Positions 19,883 through 27,933 of a DNA stretch of 50,751 nucleotides are shown piece after piece. The stretch covers positions 1-50,751 of the forward strand of contig JAJEHF010000041.1 in the NCBI GenBank assembly GCA_022823865.1, in the 5' to 3' direction. Source of the DNA: Bryobacterales bacterium (GTDB lineage: Bacteria > Acidobacteriota > Terriglobia > Bryobacterales > UBA6623). Made by a program: the position numbers and the translations under genes. The notes below the pieces were generated by a model that was not told where the DNA came from, did not search any database, and worked only from the letters and a program-made list of their open reading frames with translations. Within the stretch, counting starts at the first letter, position 1. Each line of letters begins with the position of its first letter.

Positions 19883-20131
19883 ATGCAACCGCCACGCACC
19901 GACGACAGCTTGGTGACCGTGTTCTCTTCAAGGAGCCATTTGGCCAATGTCGAGGCAGAAGTCATTCAATCTCTGCTCGAGTCAGCCGGTATCCAGTGCT
20001 GGCTGGCGCGAGAGAACGTAATCCAGCAACCGGTAGGGAACGTGTTGGTGAAAGTGCTGGAGTCCCACGCGGACGATGCCAAGGCCCTGCTGCGCGACGC
20101 CGTGGCGGTGTCCGAGACCGACGAGCGATGA
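19883..20131 (+). CDS. DUF2007 family putative signal-transducing protein
   Basis: Small 82-residue cytosolic protein with the DUF2007 ferredoxin-like alpha/beta pattern: LVTVFSSRSHLANVEAEVIQSLLESAGIQCWLARENV, then a second half ending VLVKVLESHADDAKALLRDA. The ATG at 19883 was chosen because the homologous part begins a few residues later and a promoter-like element sits just upstream. An in-frame upstream extension would reach into the divergent DUF1080 gene. It overlaps the phosphatase gene by ATGA. Role unknown. Confidence 0.78.
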   Translation: MQPPRTDDSLVTVFSSRSHLANVEAEVIQSLLESAGIQCWLARENVIQQPVGNVLVKVLESHADDAKALLRDAVAVSETDER

Positions 20132-21759
20132 GCCGGGCCGCGCAATGGCTGGCTTGGGTGCTGGCGCTGGCAGCATTGGCGCTGGCAGTGGCATTGACCC
20201 GGCCACGGCGTGAGCCTCCGCCGCGGCTGGTAGTGCTGCTTGCGATCGACCAGCTGCGCGCGGATTACATCACCCGATTCGAGCCGCACTACAGCGGGGG
20301 ACTGGGCTGGCTGCTGGAGCACGGAGCCTACTTCACCGACTCCTGGTATCGCCACTCTGGCACGGTGACCGGCGCTGGGCACGCGACTGTCGCGACGGGC
20401 ATGCATCCGTCCACTCACGGAATCGTGGGCAACTCTTGGCGGGAAGCGGGCAAGGGCTCGGTCTATTGCGTGGGTGACGACCGGCATGCCGCGGTGGGCG
20501 GCCCCGGCGACGGAGCCTCGCCGCACGCGCTATTGGCGGATACGCTGGGCGACAGGCTCAAGGCGAGCAGCCCGCAATCCGTAGTCTACTCGCTGTCGAC
20601 CAAGGATCGCTCGGCCGTGCTGCTGGGAGGGCGGCGCGCCGATGGCGCCTTCTGGTACAGCCGTGAGTGCGGCTGCCTCGTCTCGTCGACGTACTACGGC
20701 GGCGCGCTTCCGGACTGGCTGCGGGAATTCAACGACGCCGGGCCGGCCTCGACCTATGCGGGGCGCGACTGGACCAGGCTCGGGGATGATATCGCGCTCT
20801 ACGAGCGGCTGGCGCGCGCGGACTCCTTCCCGACCGAAGGCGGAGGCACGGACAGCGTGTTTCCGCACAGCCTCGGCGACACGGGCTTTGAATCCGCGCT
20901 GATCAGGACCCCGTTCTCGGATGAAATCGTCTTGGACGCGGCGCTGGCAGCCGTCCGCTCGGGTGAGCTCGGCGCTGATGCAGCTCCCGACCTGCTCGCG
21001 ATCGGTCTCTCGGCGACAGACGCGATCGGGCACAGGTACGGCCCGTTCAGCCAGGAGGCGATGGACAACCACTTGCGCCTGGACCGTCGATTAGGGCAGT
21101 TTCTGTCTGTCTTGGATGAGGAGGTGGGCTTGGAGCGGGTCGCGATCGCTTTGACCGCGGACCACGGCGCGCTCCCGCTGGTGGAACAGCTGGCTGCCGA
21201 AGGGGTTGACGCCCTGCGGCTGTCCACCGCGGAATTCTGGGACGCGGCCCGGCCCGGGATCGAATCGTGCGGGTCCGGCGGCACGGCGGAGATCGTCGAC
21301 AGTGCCGCGGGCCGCAATCTCTATTGGAACGAGGCCGGATTGTCGGCGCGGGGCGTGTCGCGGCTCGATGCCAGCCGGTGCGTGGCCGAGCTGCTGCGGT
21401 CGCAGCCCGTCGTCGAGGAAGTTTGGACTGCCGAGCAGCTCGCCGCCGGTGGCGGCCGCGGCGTTGCGCTGCTGTTTGAGAATTCTTACTTCGCATCGCG
21501 CTCTCCGCACTTGCAGGTGCAGTTTCGCCCTCACGTTTATCCGGGCGGGTCGACCGGCACCGGCCACGGTACAGCGCACGAATACGATCGCCGCGTGCCC
21601 GTGCTGCTGGCGGGATCCGGCATCCTTCCGGGACGCTATCGCGATGTGGCAGGGCCGGAAGACGTCGCGCCCACGCTGGGGGTCGTTCTGGGACTGGACA
21701 TGAGCTTGGAGCGCGACACCCGCGTGTTGCGGGAGGCGCTGCTCCGCCGCAGCGAATGA
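20128..21759 (+). CDS. Membrane-anchored alkaline phosphatase superfamily protein (type I phosphodiesterase / PafA-like)
   Basis: A 543-residue enzyme with one N-terminal hydrophobic anchor (WLAWVLALAALALAVAL), so the catalytic domain is probably periplasmic. Motifs of the alkaline phosphatase superfamily appear in order: LLAIDQLRADYI (metal Asp), the nucleophile Thr in GTVTGAGHATVATG, ATDAIGHRYGP (Asp and His ligands), LTADHGALP (Asp-His), and HGTAHEYDRRVPVLL (last His). This is the set seen in phosphate-irrepressible PafA-type and NPP enzymes. It is coupled to both neighbours by ATGA. Phosphomonoesterase is the likely activity; substrate not determinable. Confidence 0.85.
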   Translation: MSRAAQWLAWVLALAALALAVALTRPRREPPPRLVVLLAIDQLRADYITRFEPHYSGGLGWLLEHGAYFTDSWYRHSGTVTGAGHATVATGMHPSTHGIVGNSWREAGKGSVYCVGDDRHAAVGGPGDGASPHALLADTLGDRLKASSPQSVVYSLSTKDRSAVLLGGRRADGAFWYSRECGCLVSSTYYGGALPDWLREFNDAGPASTYAGRDWTRLGDDIALYERLARADSFPTEGGGTDSVFPHSLGDTGFESALIRTPFSDEIVLDAALAAVRSGELGADAAPDLLAIGLSATDAIGHRYGPFSQEAMDNHLRLDRRLGQFLSVLDEEVGLERVAIALTADHGALPLVEQLAAEGVDALRLSTAEFWDAARPGIESCGSGGTAEIVDSAAGRNLYWNEAGLSARGVSRLDASRCVAELLRSQPVVEEVWTAEQLAAGGGRGVALLFENSYFASRSPHLQVQFRPHVYPGGSTGTGHGTAHEYDRRVPVLLAGSGILPGRYRDVAGPEDVAPTLGVVLGLDMSLERDTRVLREALLRRSE

Positions 21760-22910
21760 TGCCGGTCCGATGGCGCAAGGGCGCCCGCGGCCCGTCAGAG
21801 CGCGCGACGTTCCGCGATCCCGAGACTGGGGTTCGCGTGCATCGCCTGACCGATCACGCCTCGATCAGCCATCCCACCTACTTCTTGCAGTGCTCGTTCA
21901 CTCCGGACCAGTCCGGTGTGCTGTTCACCGGCTATCGCAGCGGCACTGCGCAGCTGTTCACGGCGGGGTTTCCGGACGGGGAGATCCGCCAGTTGACGGA
22001 TGGCGCGGCGATCCATCCGTTTTCGGCACTGATCGCGCCGGACGGCGCGATCCTGTTCGTGCGCGCCGGCTCGATTTGGCGGCTCGAGCCCGACAGCTTG
22101 GAGGAGAGTTTGATCCTCGACAGCGGCGGGCAGCTCGGCGAGTGTTCCCTCAGCGCGGACGGAGAGTGGTACGTGGCCGCCTGCAAGCGCCCGGACGGCT
22201 GGGGCTTGGCCGTTGGCACGCTGGACGGCAGGACGAGCGGATTCATCGAATTCCCGCGCACGGTCATCCACCCGCAGTTCAATCCCGTGAATCCCGAGTG
22301 GGTCGAATTCGCCGGCGATCCGGCGCCGCGCATGCACCGCGTGCGCCGCGACGGCACCGGCATGGAGTGCCTCCACGAGCACGGCAATGACGAGTTCATC
22401 GTGCACGAGACGTTCTTGGGGCAGCGCGAGGACCTGGTGTTCTGCGTCTGGCCTTTCGCGCTCCGGCGCTTGGATTGGCACAGCGGCGAAATCTCGACCG
22501 TCAGCGAGTTCAACGCTTGGCACATCACGCCGAATCGGGCCGGCACGCAGGTTCTGTGCGACACGGCGCATCCCGACATCGGGCTGCAGCTGGTTGACGT
22601 GGACAGCGGGTCGCGCAGGCAGCTGTGCCGATCCGGGGCGAGCTCGCAAGGCACGCAGTGGCACCTGTCGCGCTACGCAGTGGCTGAAGACTGGGAGCGG
22701 GCGCGCGCGGCTGCCGACAAGCGGCAGTCGCTGAGTTGGATGGAGATGGCCGCAGACAGCGTGTACGGGCCCCAGTGGACACATCCGCATCCATCGTTCT
22801 CCCGCGACGAGACGATGGTCGTCTTCGCAAGTGATATGTCGGGCCGCACGCAGGTCTACGTGGCAGAGATCGCGGAGCGGGCTTCGTGCTCAGTCGGCGA
22901 GGTTGAATAG
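21756..22910 (+). CDS. Oligogalacturonate lyase-like beta-propeller protein (PL22 type)
   Basis: A 384-residue seven-bladed propeller lacking a signal peptide. It resembles oligogalacturonate lyase: SHPTYFLQCSFTPDQSGVLF near the N-terminus, the histidine of FIVHETFLG, the NAWHITPNRAGTQVLCDTAHPDIG stretch, and the Q-x-x-H-x-H metal motif in YGPQWTHPHPSF. In characterised PL22 enzymes those Gln and His residues hold Mn(II), so the active site looks preserved. The ATG at 21756 overlaps the phosphatase stop. The 3' end overlaps convergent tatD by 21 nt. A TolB-like, non-catalytic propeller is the alternative. Confidence 0.75.
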   Translation: MMPVRWRKGARGPSERATFRDPETGVRVHRLTDHASISHPTYFLQCSFTPDQSGVLFTGYRSGTAQLFTAGFPDGEIRQLTDGAAIHPFSALIAPDGAILFVRAGSIWRLEPDSLEESLILDSGGQLGECSLSADGEWYVAACKRPDGWGLAVGTLDGRTSGFIEFPRTVIHPQFNPVNPEWVEFAGDPAPRMHRVRRDGTGMECLHEHGNDEFIVHETFLGQREDLVFCVWPFALRRLDWHSGEISTVSEFNAWHITPNRAGTQVLCDTAHPDIGLQLVDVDSGSRRQLCRSGASSQGTQWHLSRYAVAEDWERARAAADKRQSLSWMEMAADSVYGPQWTHPHPSFSRDETMVVFASDMSGRTQVYVAEIAERASCSVGEVE

Positions 22911-23672
22911 GCCCCGGAAGTTCGCGCTGGTCTGCAGCGCCACTTCCTCGAGCGCGACCCCCTTCACGCTTGCCAGCATGCGCGCCGTCTCGACGACGAA
23001 GCGCGGCTCGTTGCGGCGCACCTTGCGGTGCGGCGCCGGCGTGAGGTACGGCGAGTCCGTTTCGACCAAGACCCGGTCCATGGGCGTCCAGCGGGCGGTC
23101 GCGCGCAACTCCTCGGACCGAGCGAAAGTCAGCACGCCCGAAAATGACAGCAGAAAGCCCATCTCCAGGCACCGCAGCGCCTGAGCGGAGTCGCCCGTGA
23201 AGCAGTGCATGACGCCGCCGATGCCGTTGCCGGCCCAGTGCGCGCCGAGCAGCTCGAGGGTGTCGTCCCAAGCGTCCCGCGTGTGGATCGAGATCGGCTT
23301 GCGCCGGCTGGCGGCGATCTCCATCTGCCGGACAAAGACCCGCCGCTGGACTTCGCGCGGCGAATTGTCGTAGTGATAGTCGAGTCCGATCTCTCCGACC
23401 GCCAGCACTTTGGGGTGGTCGCACAGGGCCTCCACGCGGGCGGCGGCGGCCGCGTCGAACTTGGCCGCGTCGTGGGGATGCACCCCCACCGTGGCCCCGA
23501 TATCCTCGTGCCGGTCGGCGATGCGGACGGCCGCTTCCAAGTCTGGCGGACCGTTCCCTGTTCCGATGGCGAGCATGTAGGAGACACCCGCCTGGCGCGC
23601 CCTGGCGATCACTTCCTCGCGGTCGGCATCAAACACGGCGCCATCGAGGTGGCAATGGGAATCGACCAGCAT
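22890..23672 (-). CDS. tatD: TatD family metal-dependent deoxyribonuclease
   Basis: A TIM-barrel hydrolase of 260 residues. The metal ligands are all visible: DSHCHLD at the N-terminus, Glu in VGEIGLDYHY, His in ISIHTRDAWDD, His in MHCFTGD, and Asp in VETDSPYLTP, followed by NEPRFVV. This is the usual YcfH/TatD signature; members are 3'-5' exonucleases or D-aminoacyl hydrolases. It lies 22 nt after metG, the widespread metG-tatD pairing, so the two are probably co-transcribed. Confidence 0.93.
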   Translation of the reverse strand: MLVDSHCHLDGAVFDADREEVIARARQAGVSYMLAIGTGNGPPDLEAAVRIADRHEDIGATVGVHPHDAAKFDAAAAARVEALCDHPKVLAVGEIGLDYHYDNSPREVQRRVFVRQMEIAASRRKPISIHTRDAWDDTLELLGAHWAGNGIGGVMHCFTGDSAQALRCLEMGFLLSFSGVLTFARSEELRATARWTPMDRVLVETDSPYLTPAPHRKVRRNEPRFVVETARMLASVKGVALEEVALQTSANFRGLFNLAD

Positions 23673-23694
23673 CTTCGGCCGCCGGCAGGGGGCC

Positions 23695-25653
23695 CTAGCC
23701 GAGGCGAGCCCCGATCGGGGCCTCGGCCGGAAAGTCCGCCAGGTGCGGTTCGCCGTCCTGCAGTGTCGCGGCGATCAGCATGCCCTGCGACAGCTGTCCC
23801 ATCATCTTGCGTGGCTTGAGGTTGGCGACCACCGCGATGCGCCTTCCCACCATCTCGTCCGGCCCGTACTTTTCGGCGATGCCTGCGAGGACCGTGCGCG
23901 GCTCGGCCTCACCGATGTCCACCGACAGCTGCAGGAGCTTGCGCGACTTCTTGACCCGTTCGGCTGCCCGCACCACGCCGACCCGCATGTCGACCTTGGC
24001 GAAGTCGCCGATCTCGATTTCGGGAGTGTCGATTGCGATGGCCTGCGGGGCCGGCGTGCCCCCCATGAGCTGGGCCTGTTCCGCAAGTGCTTCGGCCTCG
24101 AGCTCCTCCATGCTTTCTACGGATTTCGCGACATCAAGCCGGGGATAGACCGCGGCTTGCGCGCCGACCGCGGTTCCCGGGGCCAGCCCGCCCCAGCGCA
24201 GCTGGTCCAGTCGTTGCTCGGCGACGGCACCGGATTGTCCCAGCAGTTCCCAGATTCTCTGCGCGCCCGCCGGGATGACCGGCGCCAGCAGCACGCAGGC
24301 GATTCGCAGCGCCTCGGCAGTGTTGTAGAGGGTGGCCTCGAGCTGGATTCTGGAATCCGAGTCGTCTGCTCGTGCCAGCTCCCAGGGCTTGTGCTCGACG
24401 ATGTACTTGTCGGTCCGGGCGAGGAGCGACCAGACCGTCTCTAGCGCCTTGGAGAACGCGAACTTGCGATAGAGTTCGATGGCCTCGCCAATGCAGATTT
24501 CCGCCAGCGGGGGCAGGCCGCCGCTGTCAGTACCCCCGACCGCTTCCGGAACCTTGCCGTCGCAGTAGCGGGCCAGCATGGACGACGTGCGGCTGGCCAG
24601 GTTGCCGATACCGTTAGCCAGGTCGGCGTTGTACCGCACGGTCAGCGCCTCGTGAGAAAAGTTTCCGTCTTGGCCGAAAACGATCTCGCGCAGCAGGTAG
24701 TAGCGCAGGCCGTCCACGCCCACGACCCGCTTGATGGGCAGCGCCCGCACGATGTTGCCCTTGGTCTTGGACATCTTGCCGCCTTGGAAGATGAGCCAGC
24801 CGTGGGCCCACACTTGCTTGGGCAGGGGCAGCTCGGCTGCCATCAGGAACGCGGGCCAGTAGACAGCGTGAAAGCGGACGATCTCTTTGCCGACCAAATG
24901 CACGTCAATCGGCCACAGGCGCTCGTAGTCCGACCCTGGCCCGTCGTGCTCTCCAAAGCCGACCGCGCTCATGTAGGTCGTGAGCGCGTCGAACCAGACG
25001 TAGAACACGTGCTCGGGATCGTTGGGCAGGGGGATTCCCCAGCGCAGCGTGGAACGGCTGATCGACAGGTCGTTCAGGCCCGCCCGAACGAATGCCATGA
25101 CCTCGTTCCGCCGGGCATCGGGCTGGACGAATTCAGGCTGGGATTCGTACAGCTCCAGCAGTTTGTCCTGAAAGGCGGAGAGGCGGAAGAAGTAGTTCTC
25201 CTCGGTGACCGTCGTGATCATCTCCGGATCAGCGGACGCGGCTTCCTCATCGGTCACAAAGGCTTCGTCGCCCAGGTGATACTTGCCGGTGTAGGTGCCC
25301 TTGTAGATCGCACCGTTGGCCATGCAGCGCTCGAAGATCTTGCGCACGGCCAGGGCGTGGCGCGGGTCGCTGGTGCGCCGGAAGAAGTCGCATTCCAGGC
25401 CGAGTTCGTCCCATTCCGCGCGAAATGCCTGCGAGACGCGATCGGTGAACTGCTGCGGCTCCAGACCCGCGGCCGACGCTGACCGCTCGACCTTCTGCCC
25501 GTGCTCGTCGCTGCCCGTCGTCAGGTAGGCATCGTCGCCCAGCATGCGCCGGATCCGCTTGATCGTATCGGCCACAATCGTCGTGTAGGCATGCCCGATG
25601 TGGGGCGCGGCGTTGACGTAGTAGATGGGCGTCGAGATGTAGAATTTCGGCAT
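23695..25653 (-). CDS. metG: Methionyl-tRNA synthetase with C-terminal tRNA-binding domain
   Basis: Charges tRNA-Met. The 652-residue protein has the HIGH motif at residues 18-21 (AAPHIGHAYT) and GGKMSKTKGN for KMSKS. The connective-peptide knuckle reads GKYHLGDEAFVTDEEA without the zinc cysteines, so this is the zinc-free type. After the anticodon-binding helices, an EMAPII-like OB domain (residues about 545-652) begins EIEIGDFAKVDMRVGVV and contains VVANLKPRKMMGQLSQGML, which aids dimerisation and tRNA binding. A TAGAAC hexamer sits 12 nt before the ATG, with no clear Shine-Dalgarno. Confidence 0.97.
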   Translation of the reverse strand: MPKFYISTPIYYVNAAPHIGHAYTTIVADTIKRIRRMLGDDAYLTTGSDEHGQKVERSASAAGLEPQQFTDRVSQAFRAEWDELGLECDFFRRTSDPRHALAVRKIFERCMANGAIYKGTYTGKYHLGDEAFVTDEEAASADPEMITTVTEENYFFRLSAFQDKLLELYESQPEFVQPDARRNEVMAFVRAGLNDLSISRSTLRWGIPLPNDPEHVFYVWFDALTTYMSAVGFGEHDGPGSDYERLWPIDVHLVGKEIVRFHAVYWPAFLMAAELPLPKQVWAHGWLIFQGGKMSKTKGNIVRALPIKRVVGVDGLRYYLLREIVFGQDGNFSHEALTVRYNADLANGIGNLASRTSSMLARYCDGKVPEAVGGTDSGGLPPLAEICIGEAIELYRKFAFSKALETVWSLLARTDKYIVEHKPWELARADDSDSRIQLEATLYNTAEALRIACVLLAPVIPAGAQRIWELLGQSGAVAEQRLDQLRWGGLAPGTAVGAQAAVYPRLDVAKSVESMEELEAEALAEQAQLMGGTPAPQAIAIDTPEIEIGDFAKVDMRVGVVRAAERVKKSRKLLQLSVDIGEAEPRTVLAGIAEKYGPDEMVGRRIAVVANLKPRKMMGQLSQGMLIAATLQDGEPHLADFPAEAPIGARLG

Positions 25654-25705
25654 TGCAGGACGCTAGTTCTAGTCTTGCACGGCGGCCGGCCCCGAGATCG
25701 CGCCG

Positions 25706-26887
25706 CTACGCGTCCCGGCTTTGCAGGTACGCCCGGTGCGCCTGTTCCCAGACCCGCTTGAATGGCACGCCGTGCTCGCGCGCGAGCTTGCGGCAGTCCT
25801 CGTACTCGGGAGCGAACGTTGCTCCCGGCCCGCCGGACGGCCCGGACGTCTTCACGCGCACTGGGCCGTAGCTGGTGCTGACCTCGGTCCACGCGCGCGG
25901 CAGCGCCCTGCGCCTGGCCGAGACTTCGCGGATCCCGAGCGTCGAGGTCTCCGCCAGGATCATCGCTCCGAGTCGTTCGCGGTCGTGAGGGCCAGCCAGC
26001 ACGGTCAAGGTGAAGCCGGGGCGGTTCTTCTTCATTTGCACCGGCGTGAGCGTTACGTCGAGGGCTCCGGATTCGAGCAGGCGCTCCATCGCGAAGCCCG
26101 CCATCTCGGGAGTCATGTCGTCGATGTTCGCTTCGAGGATCCAGACTTGTTCGGGCGGCGTGTCGGCCTGCTCGGCCTCGCCGATCAACACTCGGACCAA
26201 GTTGGCCCGTTCCGCAAAGTCGTGCGATCCGGCACCGTAGCCGCTCTGCGAGATGCGCATCGCCGGTGGCGGGCCAAAGCCTTCGCTGAGCGTTACGGCG
26301 AGGGCCGCGCCAGTCGGCGTGGTGAGTTCTACGCTCGGGCCGTCGGAGTAGGTCGGCACCCCTTCCACCAAGCGCGCCGTGGCCGGCGCCGGCACCGGCA
26401 TCGCGCCGTGCGCCGCCTGCACCGTCCCGCTGCCGAGGTTGATCGGAGAACACCAAACCTCGTCGATCCCCAGGGCGCGCAGGCCGGCGCAAGCGCCGAC
26501 GATGTCCGCAATCGAGTCGTACGCTCCGACTTCGTGGAAATGCACCTTCTCGACCGGAATGGCGTGCGAGCGGGCTTCGACCTCGCCGAGGCACCGAAAC
26601 ACGGCGGTGCTGTCTCGCTTGACGCGTTCGTCCAAGGTTGACTCGGCGATGATCCGCTCGATCGTTGCGAGCGAGCGGTGGCTGTGGTCGTGCCTAGCCT
26701 CGACACTCACCTTGGTGCCCGCAAGGCCGCCCCGCTTGACCGGTTCGGCCCGCAGCGTCAGGCCGTCCACGCCGAGTTTGGCGATCTCGGCCTGGAGCGC
26801 GGCAACATCCAAGCCGGCGTCGACCAAGGCCCCCAGCAGCATGTCGCCGGCGATGCCGGAAAAGCAGTCGAGATAGCAGATTCTCAC
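25706..26887 (-). CDS. larC: Nickel pincer cofactor biosynthesis protein LarC
   Basis: LarC inserts nickel into the pincer cofactor of lactate racemase-type enzymes by a CTP-dependent reaction. The 393-residue protein starts (GTG) MRICYLDCFSGIAGDMLLGALVDAG, the family signature, and contains VHFHEVGAYDSIADIVG and the C-terminal ILEANIDDMTPE. It is one continuous frame, unlike lactobacilli where larC is split by a programmed frameshift. larA, larB and larE are not in the window. Its partner may be the nickel transporter operon at 17259. metG follows after 52 nt. Confidence 0.92.
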   Translation of the reverse strand: MRICYLDCFSGIAGDMLLGALVDAGLDVAALQAEIAKLGVDGLTLRAEPVKRGGLAGTKVSVEARHDHSHRSLATIERIIAESTLDERVKRDSTAVFRCLGEVEARSHAIPVEKVHFHEVGAYDSIADIVGACAGLRALGIDEVWCSPINLGSGTVQAAHGAMPVPAPATARLVEGVPTYSDGPSVELTTPTGAALAVTLSEGFGPPPAMRISQSGYGAGSHDFAERANLVRVLIGEAEQADTPPEQVWILEANIDDMTPEMAGFAMERLLESGALDVTLTPVQMKKNRPGFTLTVLAGPHDRERLGAMILAETSTLGIREVSARRRALPRAWTEVSTSYGPVRVKTSGPSGGPGATFAPEYEDCRKLAREHGVPFKRVWEQAHRAYLQSRDA

Positions 26888-26927
26888 GGGAACGGGAGCG
26901 GCAGCGCCGGCCTGCTGGGATGCGCCC

Positions 26928-26936
26928 AGACTAGCA
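26928..26936 (-). promoter_or_regulatory. Extended -10 promoter of larC-metG-tatD
   Basis: On the minus strand TGCTAGTCT fits TGnTAnnnT. It lies about 40 nt upstream of the larC GTG, in the gap between larC and the lysR stop. Confidence 0.4.
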
Positions 26937-26959
26937 CGCGTGCTCCCCCCGGCACCCGC

Positions 26960-27847
26960 CTACGCTTCTGGAATCGGCGCCCCGACCAGTTCCAGGAACG
27001 CCCGCGACGCCTGCGAGAGATACCGCCCTAGCGGATAGACGAGGTGGATCTGGCGCTCCATTTGGAGCTCGCGGACGACGACCTCGCACAGCGTGCTGCT
27101 CTCGATTTGGCGCTCCACGCACATCTTCGGCAGGAACGCCACGCCGAGATTTCTCTGCACCAAGCGCCGGATCGTCTCGATCGTCGGCATCTCGATCTCC
27201 ATGTTGAGCGGCACCGCGTGCAGTCGGAACGTCTCGATCACGCGCGCCCTGTACGGCGAGACCACGTTGTGGGCGATAAACGTCTCCGAGCCGAGTTCGG
27301 CGATGCTGACGCTCCTGCGGCCGGCTAGGCGGTGATCGGGCGAGACGACGAAGGCCAGGCGGTCGTCGTAGAGCCGGAACAGGCTCAGGTTGGGGTCGGC
27401 CGGGTCGTAGCTGATGGCCCCCAGCTCGAGCGCACCGTCACGCACCGCTTGGGGAATCTGGCTGGAAAGGCTGCGCCGCAGCTCGACTTGGATGCCGGGA
27501 TGCTTCTGGCGGAACCGCTCTACGTGCCCGAGCAGGTAGAGCGCCGTCGATTCGTTGGCGCCAATGGTGAGCTTTCCGGCCGCGCGGTCGCGCAAGTCCG
27601 ACAGGGCCACGCGCATCTCGCGCTCCAGCGTGAAGAACTCTTTGGTGTAGGCGCTGACCTTGTGCCCCGCGTCGGTCAGTCGCAGGGATCGCGTGGACCG
27701 GTCGATCAGAGTTACGCCCAGATCGTCTTCCAGCCGCCTCAGCGCCAGCGAGATGGCCGGCTGCGTGCGGAAGAGCCTCTGCCCGGCCCTTGAGAAGCTG
27801 CCCTCCTCGGCCACCGTTTCGAAGAGCTTGAGGAGAGCTAGATCCAT
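26960..27847 (-). CDS. LysR family transcriptional regulator
   Basis: A 295-residue LTTR. The N-terminal winged helix-turn-helix is classical: LALLKLFETVAEEGSFSRAGQRLFRTQPAISLALRRLEDDLGVTLIDRS. The effector domain (residues about 90-290) has the Rossmann-like halves beginning GKLTIGANESTALYLLGHVERFRQKHPG, and FIAHNVVSPYRARVIETF in the second. It is divergent from the leuA-type synthase with 86 bp between the start codons, a typical LTTR-target layout, so it probably controls that gene and itself. The ligand is unknown. A perfect TATAAT (27859-27864) is 11 nt before the ATG with no Shine-Dalgarno. Confidence 0.9.
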   Translation of the reverse strand: MDLALLKLFETVAEEGSFSRAGQRLFRTQPAISLALRRLEDDLGVTLIDRSTRSLRLTDAGHKVSAYTKEFFTLEREMRVALSDLRDRAAGKLTIGANESTALYLLGHVERFRQKHPGIQVELRRSLSSQIPQAVRDGALELGAISYDPADPNLSLFRLYDDRLAFVVSPDHRLAGRRSVSIAELGSETFIAHNVVSPYRARVIETFRLHAVPLNMEIEMPTIETIRRLVQRNLGVAFLPKMCVERQIESSTLCEVVVRELQMERQIHLVYPLGRYLSQASRAFLELVGAPIPEA

Positions 27848-27933
27848 AATTGGAACTAATTATATTTCAAAATAATTCAAATTTGCTTTATCACTACCGG
27901 AGCGAGTACGTTGAATCGGAGGAACACGGTTCG
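27848..27933. promoter_or_regulatory. AT-rich divergent promoter/operator between lysR and the leuA-type gene
   Basis: The first 45 bp are strikingly AT-rich for this genome. An inverted repeat at 27858-27877 has arms AATTAT and ATAATT around an 8-nt centre. Within it, the minus strand reads TATAAT (27864-27859), a perfect -10 for lysR. A regulator bound there would compete with polymerase at its own promoter. For the + gene, a weak TTGCTT (27883) / TACGTT (27907) pair and a Shine-Dalgarno CGGAGGA are visible. Confidence 0.6.

Noticed and set aside
25706..26887. Programmed frameshift in larC
   Set aside because: The gene is one continuous frame from GTG to stop with both the N- and C-terminal signatures.
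27850..27933. Longer N-terminus for the leuA-type enzyme
   Set aside because: The extra codons fall in the AT-rich promoter. Family homology begins at MSDQVHIFDTTLRDGEQ, preceded by a Shine-Dalgarno.
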